The notes: generated by a model from the sequence alone, not told the origin. Counted from the first letter of the stretch, positions 43,635 through 55,419 are shown. The stretch: 64,000 bases of DNA from Avena insularis (GCA_023614405.1 CM042697.1:300538954-300602953), one strand, 5' to 3'. Numbers and translations: made by a program.

Positions 43635-46600
43635 CCCAAATTCGTGTATTGTGGTTGTACGGTAAAATTGGAATGGTGTCGCATCCGAACACAACCATCA
43701 ACTTTATAAAGGGCTAAGGCTCATGCCTCAACATTTCCATCATCAAATCATCTGGTGTTCATAACACATGTCAAAACATTTCAGTAGGATGACTCATCAT
43801 TCTAAGGTTTTCATAACCATTTTCACCAAGTATTCCCATCTAAAGTGATCACGTTTTATGCTTAGCACTAGCCACTAGAGTTGGGGGTAATCACTAATGA
43901 GGGGTGATAATCGAGTGTGACTTATCTAAGTCTAATCTCATGTCTTAGGATGATATCTAATTCTATCTAACTTAGGCAAAGTTTTATGCTCTTTATGCTA
44001 CTTATAATATCTTTCCTTAACATCACAAACACTAACTAGAAGTAAATAAAGAATTTTAATAAAGAAATAAAATAAAAAGCTTGCAAGTAAAACAGGAATT
44101 TGGTATAATAAAGGGGCATAACCAAACATGCCTAAGGCATCTAGTTTTCATAGTTATCATGCAAGTGTTAGCTTGCTAGGATGGCATGCTTAGTTGGTAG
44201 CTTGCCTTGAGTAGTGTAGTGATTGAAGTTCTCTTCTGCTTCCTCTTCGTAGTAGTCTCCTTCCTATTTGTATCCTTGGTCGGTACTAGCATCTATAAAT
44301 AAATACGAGGTACACAATCACCAAACAATAATTAACTACTTCTATTAGGCACACAAAGGTTCACACTAGATGATCTAGCATCATCACAATTATCACAAGA
44401 ATTAAAGACTTAGTCTTATTTATTTTATTTTAGAAATGTAATTTTTACTAATTGAAAAACTACTTAAGATTTAATATTCTCCAATTAAAATATGGGATCA
44501 TGTTGAGACATGTCATCACCACATATTTTAATACTTGGGAATGTGATTTAAAGTGGTGTCACAATTTAATAAGCTTTAACAGTATTATTTTAATTATTTA
44601 AAGTGACTAGAAATGCCTATGGGGAATTATTTTATTAGTTGTCCATTATTGCTACAAGTAAACCTAGATATTTTTTTATATTCAGAAAGGTCTTATCAAA
44701 TGTGATTGTTGAGAGTTGGAATCAACTCAAAAGCATTTATGGTTGAGTTTTGAAAAATGTTTAAATGCAGAAAAGTCTCTGCCTTGTTATTTTTACTAGG
44801 TGATCTATAAATTCAAATGGGTTGAATCCAACGGGCTTGGATTAAGAATTCCAACACCTTTCTAACAAAATTGGTTTCATGAAATTTGGTTTAGTAAAAC
44901 TCTCTGAATTTATTTTTGAAATTGCTGTCTAAGCTAGGTTTGAAACTAAATTGAAAAATCCAAATTTAAACTACTGGGTTGCGCGGGAGAGCTAGATGGG
45001 CCGGCCCATTGCGCAAAACATGCGTGCGGTCTGGTTTAAGTGGTGTCACCACTCGTCAGTGAGACAGGGGGTGCCGAAGGGGTATGGGATGATTACGACT
45101 GTAGGATTAGATGCAAGATCAACAGCTCACGGCCACCGTACTCATCTGAACAGGACACAATGGGGACGAACCCTAGCACGTCCAGTGAGGGTCTAGGAAG
45201 GCTCACCAGGGCTCGGGCGAGGGTCTGTTATGGGGGAGAATGAGGTTGTCGATGATGGCAGTTCTCCTGGTACTTGCGGTGTCTCCTGGGGTCGCCTAAT
45301 CAACGGTGCCCTTCTCCTCCTGCTGTGGAAGTCTCCGGTGAAATTCCAGCAACCTAGTGCTCGCCTTGCTCCCCGGGAAGAAGTGGGGTGGTTCTGAGAG
45401 AGAGGGGAGTAAGGTGGTGTGGAGAAATGGTGCGGGGGAGGCCTCCTTTTATAGGTGAGAGAGAGAGAGGCCGAGCGACATGGGCAGAGCTCGTCGGGGT
45501 CAGCGTTATAGCGAGCTACTGCCATGCCGCGGGGGCTAGGACGATGCTTGGTTCCCTGGCGATGCTCAAGGAGGTAATGGCGTGAAAAGGGGCAGTCGAG
45601 AATGGTCAGAACGCGTTGGTGCTCCGAGCGGCACCGACGACATTTTTGACGACGCACAGGTGCTCCTAGTCGCGCGGCGGCGAACAGGCATGTCAGGTGG
45701 TCTCCTGGGTGGATGTTGATCGTGTAGACGGGCGGCGAGAGCGAGGCGTGGCGTGTGCGAGCGTGTCGGGTGTGGCACTCTGGCGTGGTCTCGGCATGGC
45801 AGGGACGAACTGGGCGCGACACGTTCTCTATGGTCCACGGCCTAGCAGTGCTGGAGGGCTTGACAGGGGGTGGTAGTGGAAGGTGACCTGCCTCCTGGAC
45901 ATGGTGGCTAGGCGCAGTGAGCGCTGCTGCTAGCTTGCCATGGTCGGCTGGCAAGGGGGTGGTCGGGGTGGCTCAGTACTGGTGCAAGGGTAGGGTTCTA
46001 GATTGTTTAATGGAATGGTTGTCACTGGGAGACAAGGATGAGCAAAGGGAGACAATGGTTTGAATGATCACTGCTCCAAATAGTGTAGTTAGGCAGAGTT
46101 TGATTTGTGTCTCCAGGTGTTTGATGAAATGGCCAAAAGAAATTTATATTTGAATTTTTGGATGAAATTTTGTGAGTGTACTGGTAACATACTGGGTAGT
46201 CTCTGGTTGCTTGGATTTTTCAAGGTGAACTAGTTTGGTTTGGTTTTGATAAATGGTGATCTTACCATATGAACTAGATTCAATTTTGAATTGTCCTTGG
46301 CATAGATTTGCGAACTGTTTCTGTGGGTTTGCAAGGTGGGATTGGGTTCACTTTTACTTGGTCTAGCAAGGGGTGAGAATAATTGGATTTGTTTCTGTTA
46401 GAAATCTTGGACTAGAAACACTCAAAGTGGTCTAGTGAACAAGTTTGGCAAAAATGACCATTAGCTCATATTGTTTATACTTGAATTTCTACTGATTTCA
46501 TTCTGCTTTGAAATGATTTAGATGATGTTGTTTTCATCTTTAATCCAATCCTTTCTATTCATAACAATCAAACAAGTCCATACAAGCATTCATGCATTCA

Positions 46601-46689
46601 TATTGATTTAATTAACAAAAGTTTTTGTTAACCCTAAATTTGGGTGATTGGAACTTGATAACCTTGATTAATATTTTTGGGATGTTACA
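43635..46689 (-). repeat. Element A 5' LTR, part 2 (U3-R)
   Basis: Continues the LTR interrupted at 24310. It ends GGGATGTTACA (minus-strand start TGTAACATCCC). A TATA box, TATAAAA on the minus strand (45447-45453), lies before a GC-rich stretch (45000-45960) that would be the transcript leader. It matches LTR F (51598 on) in the opposite orientation. Confidence 0.92.
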
Positions 46690-47268
46690 CACTTGATCTA
46701 AAAAAGTACTCCAATTACATCACAGTTAGTTTTCAAAATATTGTAGTAGTAGTAACGATAGAACATTTGATAGATTCAGCACTACAGAATAAGACCAAAA
46801 AAAATATCGACAGATTGCCAGTTCATATTCAGCAGCATTACAAATTGACCGATTAGAAGTACACAGACAATAACCATAAGAATTGATAGATTCAGCAAGG
46901 TCTGATTCAAAAGGAAAGCGAGACCATACTCTGCACTCGATAGATCGATCTAAACAAGTATAAGTACATGGTTATTACTGCAAAATAGATTAGCAGAGGA
47001 AGAACTCCATACAAAATACTCAGAACACCTTAAGCTAGGAACCACATCTCCCAAAATGATAAGTACCAGTACATATAATACAGTAGGTATTACTACAAAA
47101 TACATTAGTAGTAGGTGAACTCCATATAAATACTCCTAAGTACAACTACTAAGAACGTGTAGTAAGTCTTTCTAGCAGTGCAAATACTCAAACGAACATT
47201 AAGATGTGTTTATCTCACTCATGAATCTTGTTAATGCAAAGACGGTATTCCAGGGTGAACACCGAAGG
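46690..47268. other. Low-copy flank, possible 3' UTR of the SINA-like pseudogene
   Basis: No coding frame. Two diverged ~60-bp copies of a block (ATTACTGCAAAATAGATTAG and CTCCATACAAAATACTC near 46975-47025; ATTACTACAAAATACATTAG and CTCCATATAAATACTCC near 47090-47140) show an old local duplication. It adjoins the end of element A; the other TSD copy of A lies outside the window. Confidence 0.5.
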
Positions 47269-47952
47269 TCAACGAGCTACCAGGTGCGACATCGGCAGCG
47301 GCAGGAGCAACTGCAGCTCATCGAATGGAACACTGTCCGGCGACGCGGTGCTCTCCGGCATGCATAGCCCTGATTTTTTGAACCTTCTACCCTCAATCAC
47401 GGTCGATGACCAAAACTTCACCAGGTACTGCGACAACAAGCACGCTGCTGACCTAACTCATACGACAGATACAACATGTAGCGATTAGCGTGTGTAAAAT
47501 TGCACCGCAAACACCGTACCATCATTCCCGAATCCGATGATATCTACTGTTCGCAGGCCTATTGCCAGCAGAGGCTTAGAGGTGTACCACCCTGTTTTGT
47601 CGTAGCGGAAACTGCGCACCCTAATCGAGTGAGCTTCAGAGAGGTGGGTGAGGAGCGCTGCAGGCGAGGCGGTGAACATGCAGTTGCACGGTCCGTGCAG
47701 GCACGCGATCTTGTGGTTGTGTACCTGACGGTAGCCGACCAATGTCCCACAACCGTCGTTGGGGCATCTACTTCCTTTTCTGCTGGTGACTCGGAATTTC
47801 AACTCCTTGGGGTATGCGTCTAGCCAAACGACGCTGGTAGTGTCCATATGCATAGCGATCTCGTCGAAGATGTCGGCGCCGACCTTGCTCCATCTCCCGT
47901 GCCGCTTGTTGGGCCCTAAATCCTCCATCACATCCCGATGGATTGGGGGCAA
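47269..47952 (-). pseudogene. SINA/SIAH-like zinc-finger gene fragment, frameshifted
   Basis: The first 155 codons (47952 to 47485) are open. They carry a SIAH-type zinc-finger pattern: RCPNDGCGTLVGY, then HNHKIACLHGPCNC, then LLTHLSEAHS. In SINA proteins this follows a RING finger and binds substrates for ubiquitination (family knowledge). After VFAVQFYTR a stop occurs. Similar coding continues in another frame (HANRYMLYLSYELGQQ) and then a third (YLVKFWSSTVIEG to a TGA at 47269-47271). No RING domain is seen upstream, so it is both truncated at the N-terminus and frameshifted. Assignment rests on Cys/His spacing only. Confidence 0.55.
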
Positions 47953-48372
47953 GGGCTGATCAATCTATGACTGTTGTAAGGATCGATGTTGTGGGCGATA
48001 TGGCGAGGAAAATGAGTGTAGCGCGCACTGGAGATGATACCAAATGATCCTTTTTTGCATGTGCGAGAGATGGCTCACCTGCATCGATGATACTTTAATT
48101 AGCTAGCTAGTCTAGCACGCCAATACGTTTTTTAGTGTACTCCTCAATACTAGTATTGGGTTGCACATGCCTTGCAACATAGAAACTTTTGCACGGACAC
48201 AACATGCTGATACGTTGAACTTCATGTTGACAGGCATGCACTGGACACTTCCCGATGCCGATAGAGGGCGCATTTTGTGATTTGTACATGACTACACTCC
48301 CAATACATCGATATTTTACGATGCGGTACAATTCTTACGTGACCAAACTACGAGTATACTCCTCGCGCCCCT
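47953..48372. other. Intergenic region between divergent gene remnants
   Basis: Holds the first 64-bp direct repeat (48115-48178) and the upstream region of the ORF at 48440. No other feature seen. Confidence 0.5.
48115..48178 (+). repeat. 64-bp direct repeat, copy 1
   Basis: Begins GCACGCCAATACG and ends GCCTTGCAAC. The second copy (49215-49278) has 6 differences in 64 and the same length; the offset is exactly 1100 bp. Confidence 0.9.
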
Positions 48373-48378
48373 TATATA
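48373..48378 (+). promoter_or_regulatory. TATA box upstream of the acidic ORF
   Basis: TATATA within CCCCTTATATAGGATC, 62 bp before the ATG at 48440. The spacing suits a transcription start near 48405 and a short 5' leader. Confidence 0.55.
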
Positions 48379-48439
48379 GGATCGGCACCCAACTCTATGT
48401 ACCCACCATCGCGCATTCCGAACAAATTTCTCGCGCAAG

Positions 48440-48961
48440 ATGGAACCACGCCGAACAAGTGGCAGATCCTTGCTGGTAGCTAACCTTCCTGCGTCACCTG
48501 CTTGTCGCGGCATCGTTCTTGCCCGCTGGCAGCCATCTGAGGCACCACGACGTGTCCAACTGTGCCAGGATCCATCGACATCGGTGTTTGAGGACACCGC
48601 GACGTCGAATCTTGTCGTACCCGCCGCGCCCGAGAAGCGCGTTGCACCGAAAGAGATGGAGGAGCGCCAAGCAGCAACCAAGATGGAGGAGAGCCGAAGG
48701 AAGGCCTACGAGACCACCATGAAGAAGGACAGGAGGAATAGAGGAGCCAGCGATGAGGACAACTACGACTCGGACAACGAGGAGGCGTTCATGGAGCAGT
48801 TGGAGGCAGAAGCGGAGGAGAGTGACGTCGGCCCATGGGACTACGAGGAGGAGGACTTCGACAAGGAGAGGGCGCATATCTATGAGGAGGGAGTTGCTGA
48901 CGATTCAACCGAGGACGCCGACGGCTTTGATGGTGAGGACCATGACGACGACGACGAGTAG
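48440..48961 (+). CDS. Acidic protein of unknown function, 173 aa
   Basis: A complete ATG-to-TAG frame downstream of a TATA box. Residues 1-50 are basic and small-residue-rich (RRTSGRSLLVANLPASPACR). Residues ~68-100 are charged and probably helical (EMEERQAATKMEESRRKAYE, MKKDRRNRG). Residues ~103-173 are dominated by Asp and Glu (DNYDSDNEEAFMEQLEAEAE and an ending of seven acidic residues). No known domain, signal peptide or membrane segment is visible. It could be a chaperone-like or nuclear acidic protein, or the end of a longer protein captured by a repeat. The intact frame, TATA box and flanking 64-bp repeats are the reasons for listing it. Confidence 0.45.
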   Translation: MEPRRTSGRSLLVANLPASPACRGIVLARWQPSEAPRRVQLCQDPSTSVFEDTATSNLVVPAAPEKRVAPKEMEERQAATKMEESRRKAYETTMKKDRRNRGASDEDNYDSDNEEAFMEQLEAEAEESDVGPWDYEEEDFDKERAHIYEEGVADDSTEDADGFDGEDHDDDDE

Positions 48962-49214
48962 AGTAATGTTCTATTGTAAGTATTGTTATATAATAGCCAC
49001 GTCCTGCATTGTAATTGTTGTAACTACCATGTCTTGCTACAATATTGTGTCATTGGTACTATAACTAATTTTTTGAAATATTATCGTCACAAGCACCGAG
49101 CCCGCCTGGAGCGTGCACTCGGTATCGGTTGGCAACGAAGGTCATGCTCACTGCTAAAACCATGCATCCGTCCACTGATAGAGGGGTGGGGCAGAGATAA
49201 AGGGGGCTATGCTG

Positions 49215-49278
49215 GCACGCCAATATGTTCTATAGTGTACTCCTCAGTACTAGTATTGGGTTGCACGTGCCTCGCAAC
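49215..49278 (+). repeat. 64-bp direct repeat, copy 2
   Basis: GCACGCCAATATG to GCCTCGCAAC. See copy 1 at 48115-48178. It lies 254 bp after the stop of the 173-codon ORF. Confidence 0.9.
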
Positions 49279-51190
49279 TCAGATAATTCTACTACTGTAC
49301 TAGTACTAGTAGAATGATATATCATCACAATATACAATTATACAGTAATATGTAAAGCACAAAGAATAATTATAATTTCGGGCCATATCCATAAAGTATC
49401 AGATGTATATTTGTTCCTTGTGCGTACCATTCATCGTGCTTCTATCAATAGAATGTCCTAGATGCTAGAATGGAATAGAAGATTCGATGGTTAGCAATGT
49501 TGGAATTTGCTAGTATTGATACAACCATTAATATTGAAAGTTATCCGTACACTATATAATAGTAAATATCTAACAAAATATGGTCTTGTCACATCATCGT
49601 AACCAAATAGTAGTGCATGAACCAAGAATCGTTGAAGGAAAGATTGTTTACATAGAGTACGACTCTTATTACATAAGCATTAAGATGATTGTTTCTTCAA
49701 GTGTACGGCATGTGGTTTGTAATATCCTATTGATGCTAAAATTTCCATAATTTCCAAAGAAAATATAGTCATGTAGATATGAATAACCAAACTGATTACG
49801 ATAAGACATAGTACCAATACGAGGACATGTTTCAAAGAAGAGATACCAATAAGTTGAAAGCTAATGACTTCAGACAACCAAATAAAATAAACAGTTCAAC
49901 ATGGTCAAGAACTATTTCTCTAATTGTAGTACCAAGTATTACATACGGATTGCATCAGTACATACTATCGCAACATGTCTGGTTTCTTATTTAAACATGA
50001 GGCCGGTTCCAATCGAGGGAGTTCGCAAAGGTTGGGAGGAACCAAAGTTGATTCTTCACTGTTACTAATTCCCTCCAAGACATTGACTTCAGAAGTCAGA
50101 CCGTAGTCTTTACCCCTCAGACTAAAGTGGCATAATTCAGGCTGTCACTCCTTGAAAAGCCATGCTGTAGTTGGTAAGATGTAGACACAGTTTATTCTCG
50201 TCAAATAACCTGAGGCAAGATCTGTACCACCTACATGCATGATAATCGGATAGTTCACTCAATGGAAAAGAGAATATGATCCAAGGTCAGCAATCCTTTC
50301 CCATGGATTACCTTGATCAACCTAACCAGTGTTCATTGAGAACACCAAGAAGCCAAACCCAGAAGTATAAGTGGAAACAATACGACCGCAGAATAAAACA
50401 CGAGGATGAGCATCACCAGTATGATGGTGGCAATGAGAAGTAAGACAACTGGGATCATAAGAAGCGCCAAGCGCATATATGAAGAAGTCTGGAACCATCT
50501 CCAGATCTTGCTAACCAACAAAAACCAAAAAAGTAGTCGTGCTCGTCCCCAGTAGTATTAAGAAATGCATCCATCAAGTCATCCGCGACAGTAGATCACG
50601 CCAAGACTAGCGCGGGACCTTGAAAAAGGTAGAATGTTCTAACTTAAGATTCCGGCAACATGATATAGTGAATCCTACTGAAAAATTTCCTTCTAATTAA
50701 ACTGCATGCAAAGTAGCTTGAACATAGGAATAAAACTACGGCTTACAATCCTACAAAGCAAACAAAGCATTATAGTAAAATGCCCAAAAGGATGGACTCG
50801 TCTTTTTTTAGATCAAGACAGGAAATTTTGCCTCGTTTTTATTTAAAAAAGGCAAAGAGAATTGATCGGTTCATTTGCAAGGGAACTTGCCAAAAACACG
50901 TGCAAATGCAGAAAACCATTGAACGAATTCTTTTCAGGAGCTTCAAGTAGATCTTAAATTATTATCGAATGAACTAAAAGACATTCAGAAATTCTACATA
51001 ATTCAATCGTATGAATCAAATGTCTGCTTTAAGAATAAATCCTATGATTCATACAATTTATAGAGTCTAAAATAACTACTCGTATTTTTATTTAAACAAA
51101 ATATTCCCTAAGTCGATTCAGTAAAATATCCTGGGCACATGAATTCACTACACTACATATGAAGGAACAGTTACCAGGTTGTAGAGGAAC
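49279..51190. other. Low-copy region without a recognised gene
   Basis: Mostly AT-rich. The only notable frame is a minus-strand ORF (about 50545-50333) with a long hydrophobic run (PVVLLLIATIILVMLILVFY), which could be a membrane segment of a lost gene or chance. No TIR, LTR or satellite found. It may include downstream parts of the DUF295-like remnant. Confidence 0.4.
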
Positions 51191-51597
51191 TCAAACATGA
51201 ACGTTTCCATATAGAGTTATGGCGAACACCAGTCCGTCATGGGTAATTCCATCATTGTAACTGTAAGGGCTCAGGGTGTGGTTAAAAGGAAGTGGAAGAA
51301 CTGTCCATCCATCGTCACCGCCTCGAAGGACAGCAATTCTGACGTTACTGACTACAACAAGTGAGAAATCTTTATATCTCCCAACAGCTGTGGGAACTTG
51401 GCAAATAGAAATCTTATGCATTATATCTGCATGATTATTATTATCCAACAAGAACATGGTTGGTCGGTCAGTTGCTTGGAATGTCAATGCTGGGAGAGGA
51501 ATATTGTGACGAGCGTACACGTTCCGAAGCTCTATGTTGCCTCTGAACCCAGCCATTGCAACCCAATCTCCATTGTCTCCTACCTACTACCCAGAAC
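51191..51597 (-). pseudogene. F-box/DUF295 (KIB-type) gene remnant cut by LTR F
   Basis: The frame from about 51590 to 51191 reads GDNGDWVAMAGFRGNIEL, then RPTMFLLDNNN, FSLVVVSNVRIAVLRGGDDG, WTVLPLPF and DGLVFAITLYGNVHV. This order resembles the C-terminal propeller-like domain of plant DUF295/KIB F-box proteins, which in full form are substrate adaptors of SCF ubiquitin ligases (family knowledge). The F-box and first half are missing: LTR F begins at 51598, directly at the 5' edge, and no continuation is seen on its far side. A stop ends the frame earlier than usual. The assignment is by pattern only. Confidence 0.55.
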
Positions 51598-54500
51598 TGT
51601 AACATCCCAAAAATATAAAACAATGATCATCAAAATCTAATCACTAAAATTAGGGTTAACAAAAACTTTGATTAATTAAAATCATATGAATGCATGTGTG
51701 AATGAGATGATTTGATAAATGCATGAATGAACTTGTGTGATTAACCTAAATAGCAAGAAATGGTTTAAATAGGAAAATAACATCATATAAAATATTTCCA
51801 TGCAGAAACAAATCAAGAGAAAATCAAAAACAAATCAAATAAAGCAAATGGTCATTTTTGCCAATCTTGCTCACTAGGTCACTTTGAGTGTTTCTAGTCC
51901 AAGATTTCAAACAGAAACTTCCCCAATTCTTTTCACCCCTTGCTAGAACAAGTAAAAGTGAATCAAAGTCCACCTTTCAAACTTACAGAAACAGTTGGCA
52001 ACCTCATTCAAATCACAATTCAAAACTGAATCTTTATCAAATGTGAAGATCAGCCATTTTCAAAACCCAACCAAACCAGTGCCCCTTGACTAATCCAACT
52101 AACCAGACACTCCCTAGTATGTGCCTATCAAACCCACCAAGTTTGAATCCAAAATTCAAATTTGAATCTCTTGCGGCCATTTTATCAAACACCTTGCAGA
52201 TGCAAATAAAACAAACATCAAACACTATAGTGTGCAGTAAATTTGTCCTAACTTGTTCCCTATCTAGCTCACTCTATACCATCAGTAGATCATCTAACTT
52301 GTTTAACCCCTCTAGCTCACTATAAACCAGACCATGCCATTAATGGCAAGCATGCCGAGCCTCACCTTTCCACCCCATTGTCAACAACAAGCTAGGAGCA
52401 GCACCAAGCCTAGCAAGCATGTCTAGCAGACACTCCACCGTCCACCGCCACTCCCTTTCCCAGCCCCGAGCACTGCTAGCCCCTGGACCACATGGGAAGA
52501 CCATGCCAAACCTCTCTATGCGCGAGCCGAGAGCGCGCTAGTACGCCACCCTCGACCAGCACCCACTGACTGCGCGCTGCCCTTGCCGCTTGCGTGCGTG
52601 ATCACCACCGCCCCAGCAACCCCGCAGACATGCCCGTTTGGCGCAACGCGGACCACGCACGATGTACGCCATTAAAATCGCCGTCGGACCCGCCTAGAGC
52701 ATCGACGCGTTCCGACCAATCAGCATCGCCCCACGCCTCGCCACCACGCCGTTGAGCATCGCAAGGGAGCACAACACCGCCACTACCGTCGCCCATGCCA
52801 GTAGCACTCTGTGCCGTCGACCACGACGAGCCCAGCCCGCGCCCGTCGGTCCCCTTTAGCCATTATAAATAGAGGCCTCCACCGCTTGTTTTCTTCACAC
52901 CGATTCACTCCCCTCTCCCTCAGAACCACCCCACCTCACTCCCAGAGCAGGGCCAGCAGCGCATCGTCGGAATTTAGCCGAAGCCCGCCGCTGCTGGAGG
53001 AGAAGGGAGCCGTCGATTGGAGCCGCCCCAGGAGAAGCTGCCGGTACCAGGAGAACCGCCATCGTCGACTTCGTCGTTTTCCCCCGTCGCTGACCATCTC
53101 CTGAGCCCCGGTGAGCCTCCCACGACCCCCACCTGCCGCGCTAGGGTTCTGTCTCACCGGCGCTGCCCGACGTGGACGATGAACCAGAGCCGTTCGATTA
53201 GAACTAGATCCCATGGTCCACATTGCCCCGTACCGCTTCGCCCCTCACCGTCTCACTGACGCGTGGGGACAGCCACTTAACCAGCCCGCGCGTGCGCTGT
53301 GCGTAGTGGGCCGGCCCAGTAAAACATCCTGCGCAACCCAACAATTCAAATTCACTTTTTTTCATTTATTTTCAAACACAGTTCTGTAGCTAGATTCAAA
53401 AATCAACCCAGGTCGATTCACTAAATCAAAATGCATGAAACTAATTTTGTTAGAAAGGTACTGAAAAGCTTAATCCAAGACCGTTGGATTGAAACCATTT
53501 GGATGTATAGATCAACCATGGTAAAAATAACAAGGCAGAAGCTTTTTTGCATTCAAACATTTTTCAAAATTCAACCATAAGAGTTTTTGAGTAGATTCCA
53601 ACTCTCAAAAATCACATTTGATCATACCTTTCAGAAGATATAAAAACATATGGGTTTACTTGCAGAGATAATGTTCAAGTAATCATAGAATGCCACATAA
53701 GCATTTCTAGTCACATTATTTAATTAAAATAAAAGGCTAAACCTTATTAAATTGTGACACCACTTTAAATCACATTCCCATGTACTAAAATATGTGGTGA
53801 TGACATGTGTCAACATGATCCCATATTTGAGATGGAGCATATTAAATCTTAAGTAGTTTTTCAATGAGTAGAAATTACATTTCTCAAATTAAAATAAATA
53901 AGACAAGTGCCTTAAGCTTGTAATGTTAGTGATGATGATAGATCACCTAGTGTGAACCTTTGTGTGATGATTAGCAGTAGTTAAGTATTGTTTGGTGATT
54001 GTGTACCTCGTATTTATTTATAGACGCTAGTACCAACTAAGGATACGAGGAGGAAGGAGGATACTACGAAGAAGAAGCCGAGGAGAACTTCAACCACTGC
54101 TCTGCACAAGGCAAGCTAACCCTTGCAACTTAGCAAGCTTATACTTGCAATTATGCAAGCTAACACTTGCAATATACCCTACTTATGCAAGCCTAATACT
54201 ACTAGTTGAATGAGCAAGCTATTAACTTAGCAAGCTTACACCACTTGATACCCAATCCTAGTTTTATTTGCAAGCTTAATACTTTATTTTCTTAATCAAA
54301 GCTTTCTCTTAGAGTTTACATAGTGACTTGTGGATTCTAGAAAGATAACTGAAGGTAGCATAAAGAGCATAAAATTTGGCCTAAGTTAGATAATCTTATT
54401 GTCATCCTGAGGCATGAGATTTACTTAGATAAGATACGCTTGTTTATTACCCACCATTAGTATTTACTCCCACTTGTAGATGCTAGTGCTAAGCATAAAA

Positions 54501-55410
54501 ATTGAACAACTTTAGATGGAAATACTTGGTGAAAATGGTTATGAAAACCTTAGAATGATGAGTCATTCTACTGAAATGTTTTGACATGTGTTCTTGAACA
54601 CCAGATGATTTTGATGATGAAAATGTTGAGGCATGAGCCTTAGCCCTTTATAAACTGATGGTTGTCTGGATGCGATACCATTCCAATTTTATCGTACAAC
54701 CACAATACCCAAAAAATGGGTAGGGCTTGACTAGAAATTTATTTACCTTAGTATGGGTTCCCTTGCGGCCAAGGTCTGAGCTGAGGCTACCTTGTGAAGA
54801 TTGTCCACCTGTGCAGTACCCAAGATGACAGTTGGTCATGGTTGGGAGGCCAAACTCACAAGAGAGGTGCCTATACTAGGGCGTGTAATTGAAAGGTTAA
54901 GATTGATTATCCGCATACTGAGTATGGTAAATTCAGGATTTTTCCTGACGGATGTATCGAATGTTCTGGTGAAAGTGTACAATCTCTGCAGAGTGTCAAA
55001 CTATTCGAATAGCCTCATCCGCGGTTATGGACAGTTGGAGTGGCCATACGGTTTCCCCGTCACATGTTTTCAAAATGACTTATGAAATGAATTGTGACTT
55101 TGATTTGACAACAACTGAGTTGTGATATGAATTCAAGTTCCCACTTAGGTGTTATAAAACTTCCAATTAGTTTTCTTTGCTTCTAAACTTAGTAGAGGTA
55201 AATCTCTCTTTTTGCAAAATAACCCTAGAGCTTAGTATCCTACTACAAAAACCCCCTTAACTTGTTAGTATTAGTTTGCGAGTACTTAAAGAGTAATCAT
55301 GGCTTTATCCCTGGCTATTCTCGTGGCTAGACTATGAAGAGGAGTACCAGGATGACGGACCGCAGGAAGGTTACGACAACTAGGATCATCTCCCATCATC
55401 AGCATTGCCT
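51598..55410 (+). mobile_element. LTR F: A-family LTR in inverse orientation, 3' end missing
   Basis: Begins TGTAACATCCC and matches the 5' LTR of element A (reverse complement of 46689-43635 and 24310 downward) to about base 3813. It then stops at CAGCATTGCCT, where the A LTR goes on for ~230 bp to GTTGACA. No PBS, internal region or TSD is found on the right, because palindrome-array sequence begins at once. It is either a solo LTR later truncated, or a truncated element. It separates the DUF295-like remnant from its 5' part. Confidence 0.88.
52864..52871 (+). promoter_or_regulatory. LTR F core promoter (TATA box)
   Basis: TATAAATA in GCCATTATAAATAGAGGCC, followed by a GC-rich leader. The equivalent box of the A LTR is at 45447-45453 on the minus strand. 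Confidence 0.6.
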
Positions 55411-55419
55411 ATTTTTTAT

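Larger units (their letters stand above)
1..46689 (-). mobile_element. Element A: old Ty3/gypsy (Tekay/Del-like chromovirus) host element, heavily nested
   Basis: One LTR retrotransposon on the minus strand explains both ends of this interval. Its 3' LTR is cut by the window start (1-368), a PPT follows at 371-382, and the gene order gag-protease-RT-RNase H-integrase-chromodomain-like end runs from 22473 down to 380. A PBS lies at 23618-23630 and the 5' LTR covers 23634-24310 and 43635-46689. The RT-before-integrase order marks Ty3/gypsy, and the C-terminal W-x2-H-x4-ATWE block resembles Tekay/Del chromoviruses (family knowledge). Internal sequence is interrupted at 1074-3872, 5285-9962, 9999-20022 and, within the LTR, 24311-43629; joining across each restores the reading or the LTR. 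Stops and lost catalytic residues show it is dead. The second TSD lies outside the window. Confidence 0.9.

Noticed and set aside
45193..45954. 253-codon minus-strand frame in the A LTR
   Set aside because: Low-complexity product in the GC-rich leader after the TATA box; no matching long frame in the homologous LTR F at 52500-53260.
50333..50545. Membrane protein gene
   Set aside because: A short hydrophobic frame without a good start, splice signals or homologous neighbours; chance cannot be excluded.
52811..53259. Several 80-100 codon frames in LTR F
   Set aside because: They overlap on both strands in GC-rich leader DNA and show no domain.
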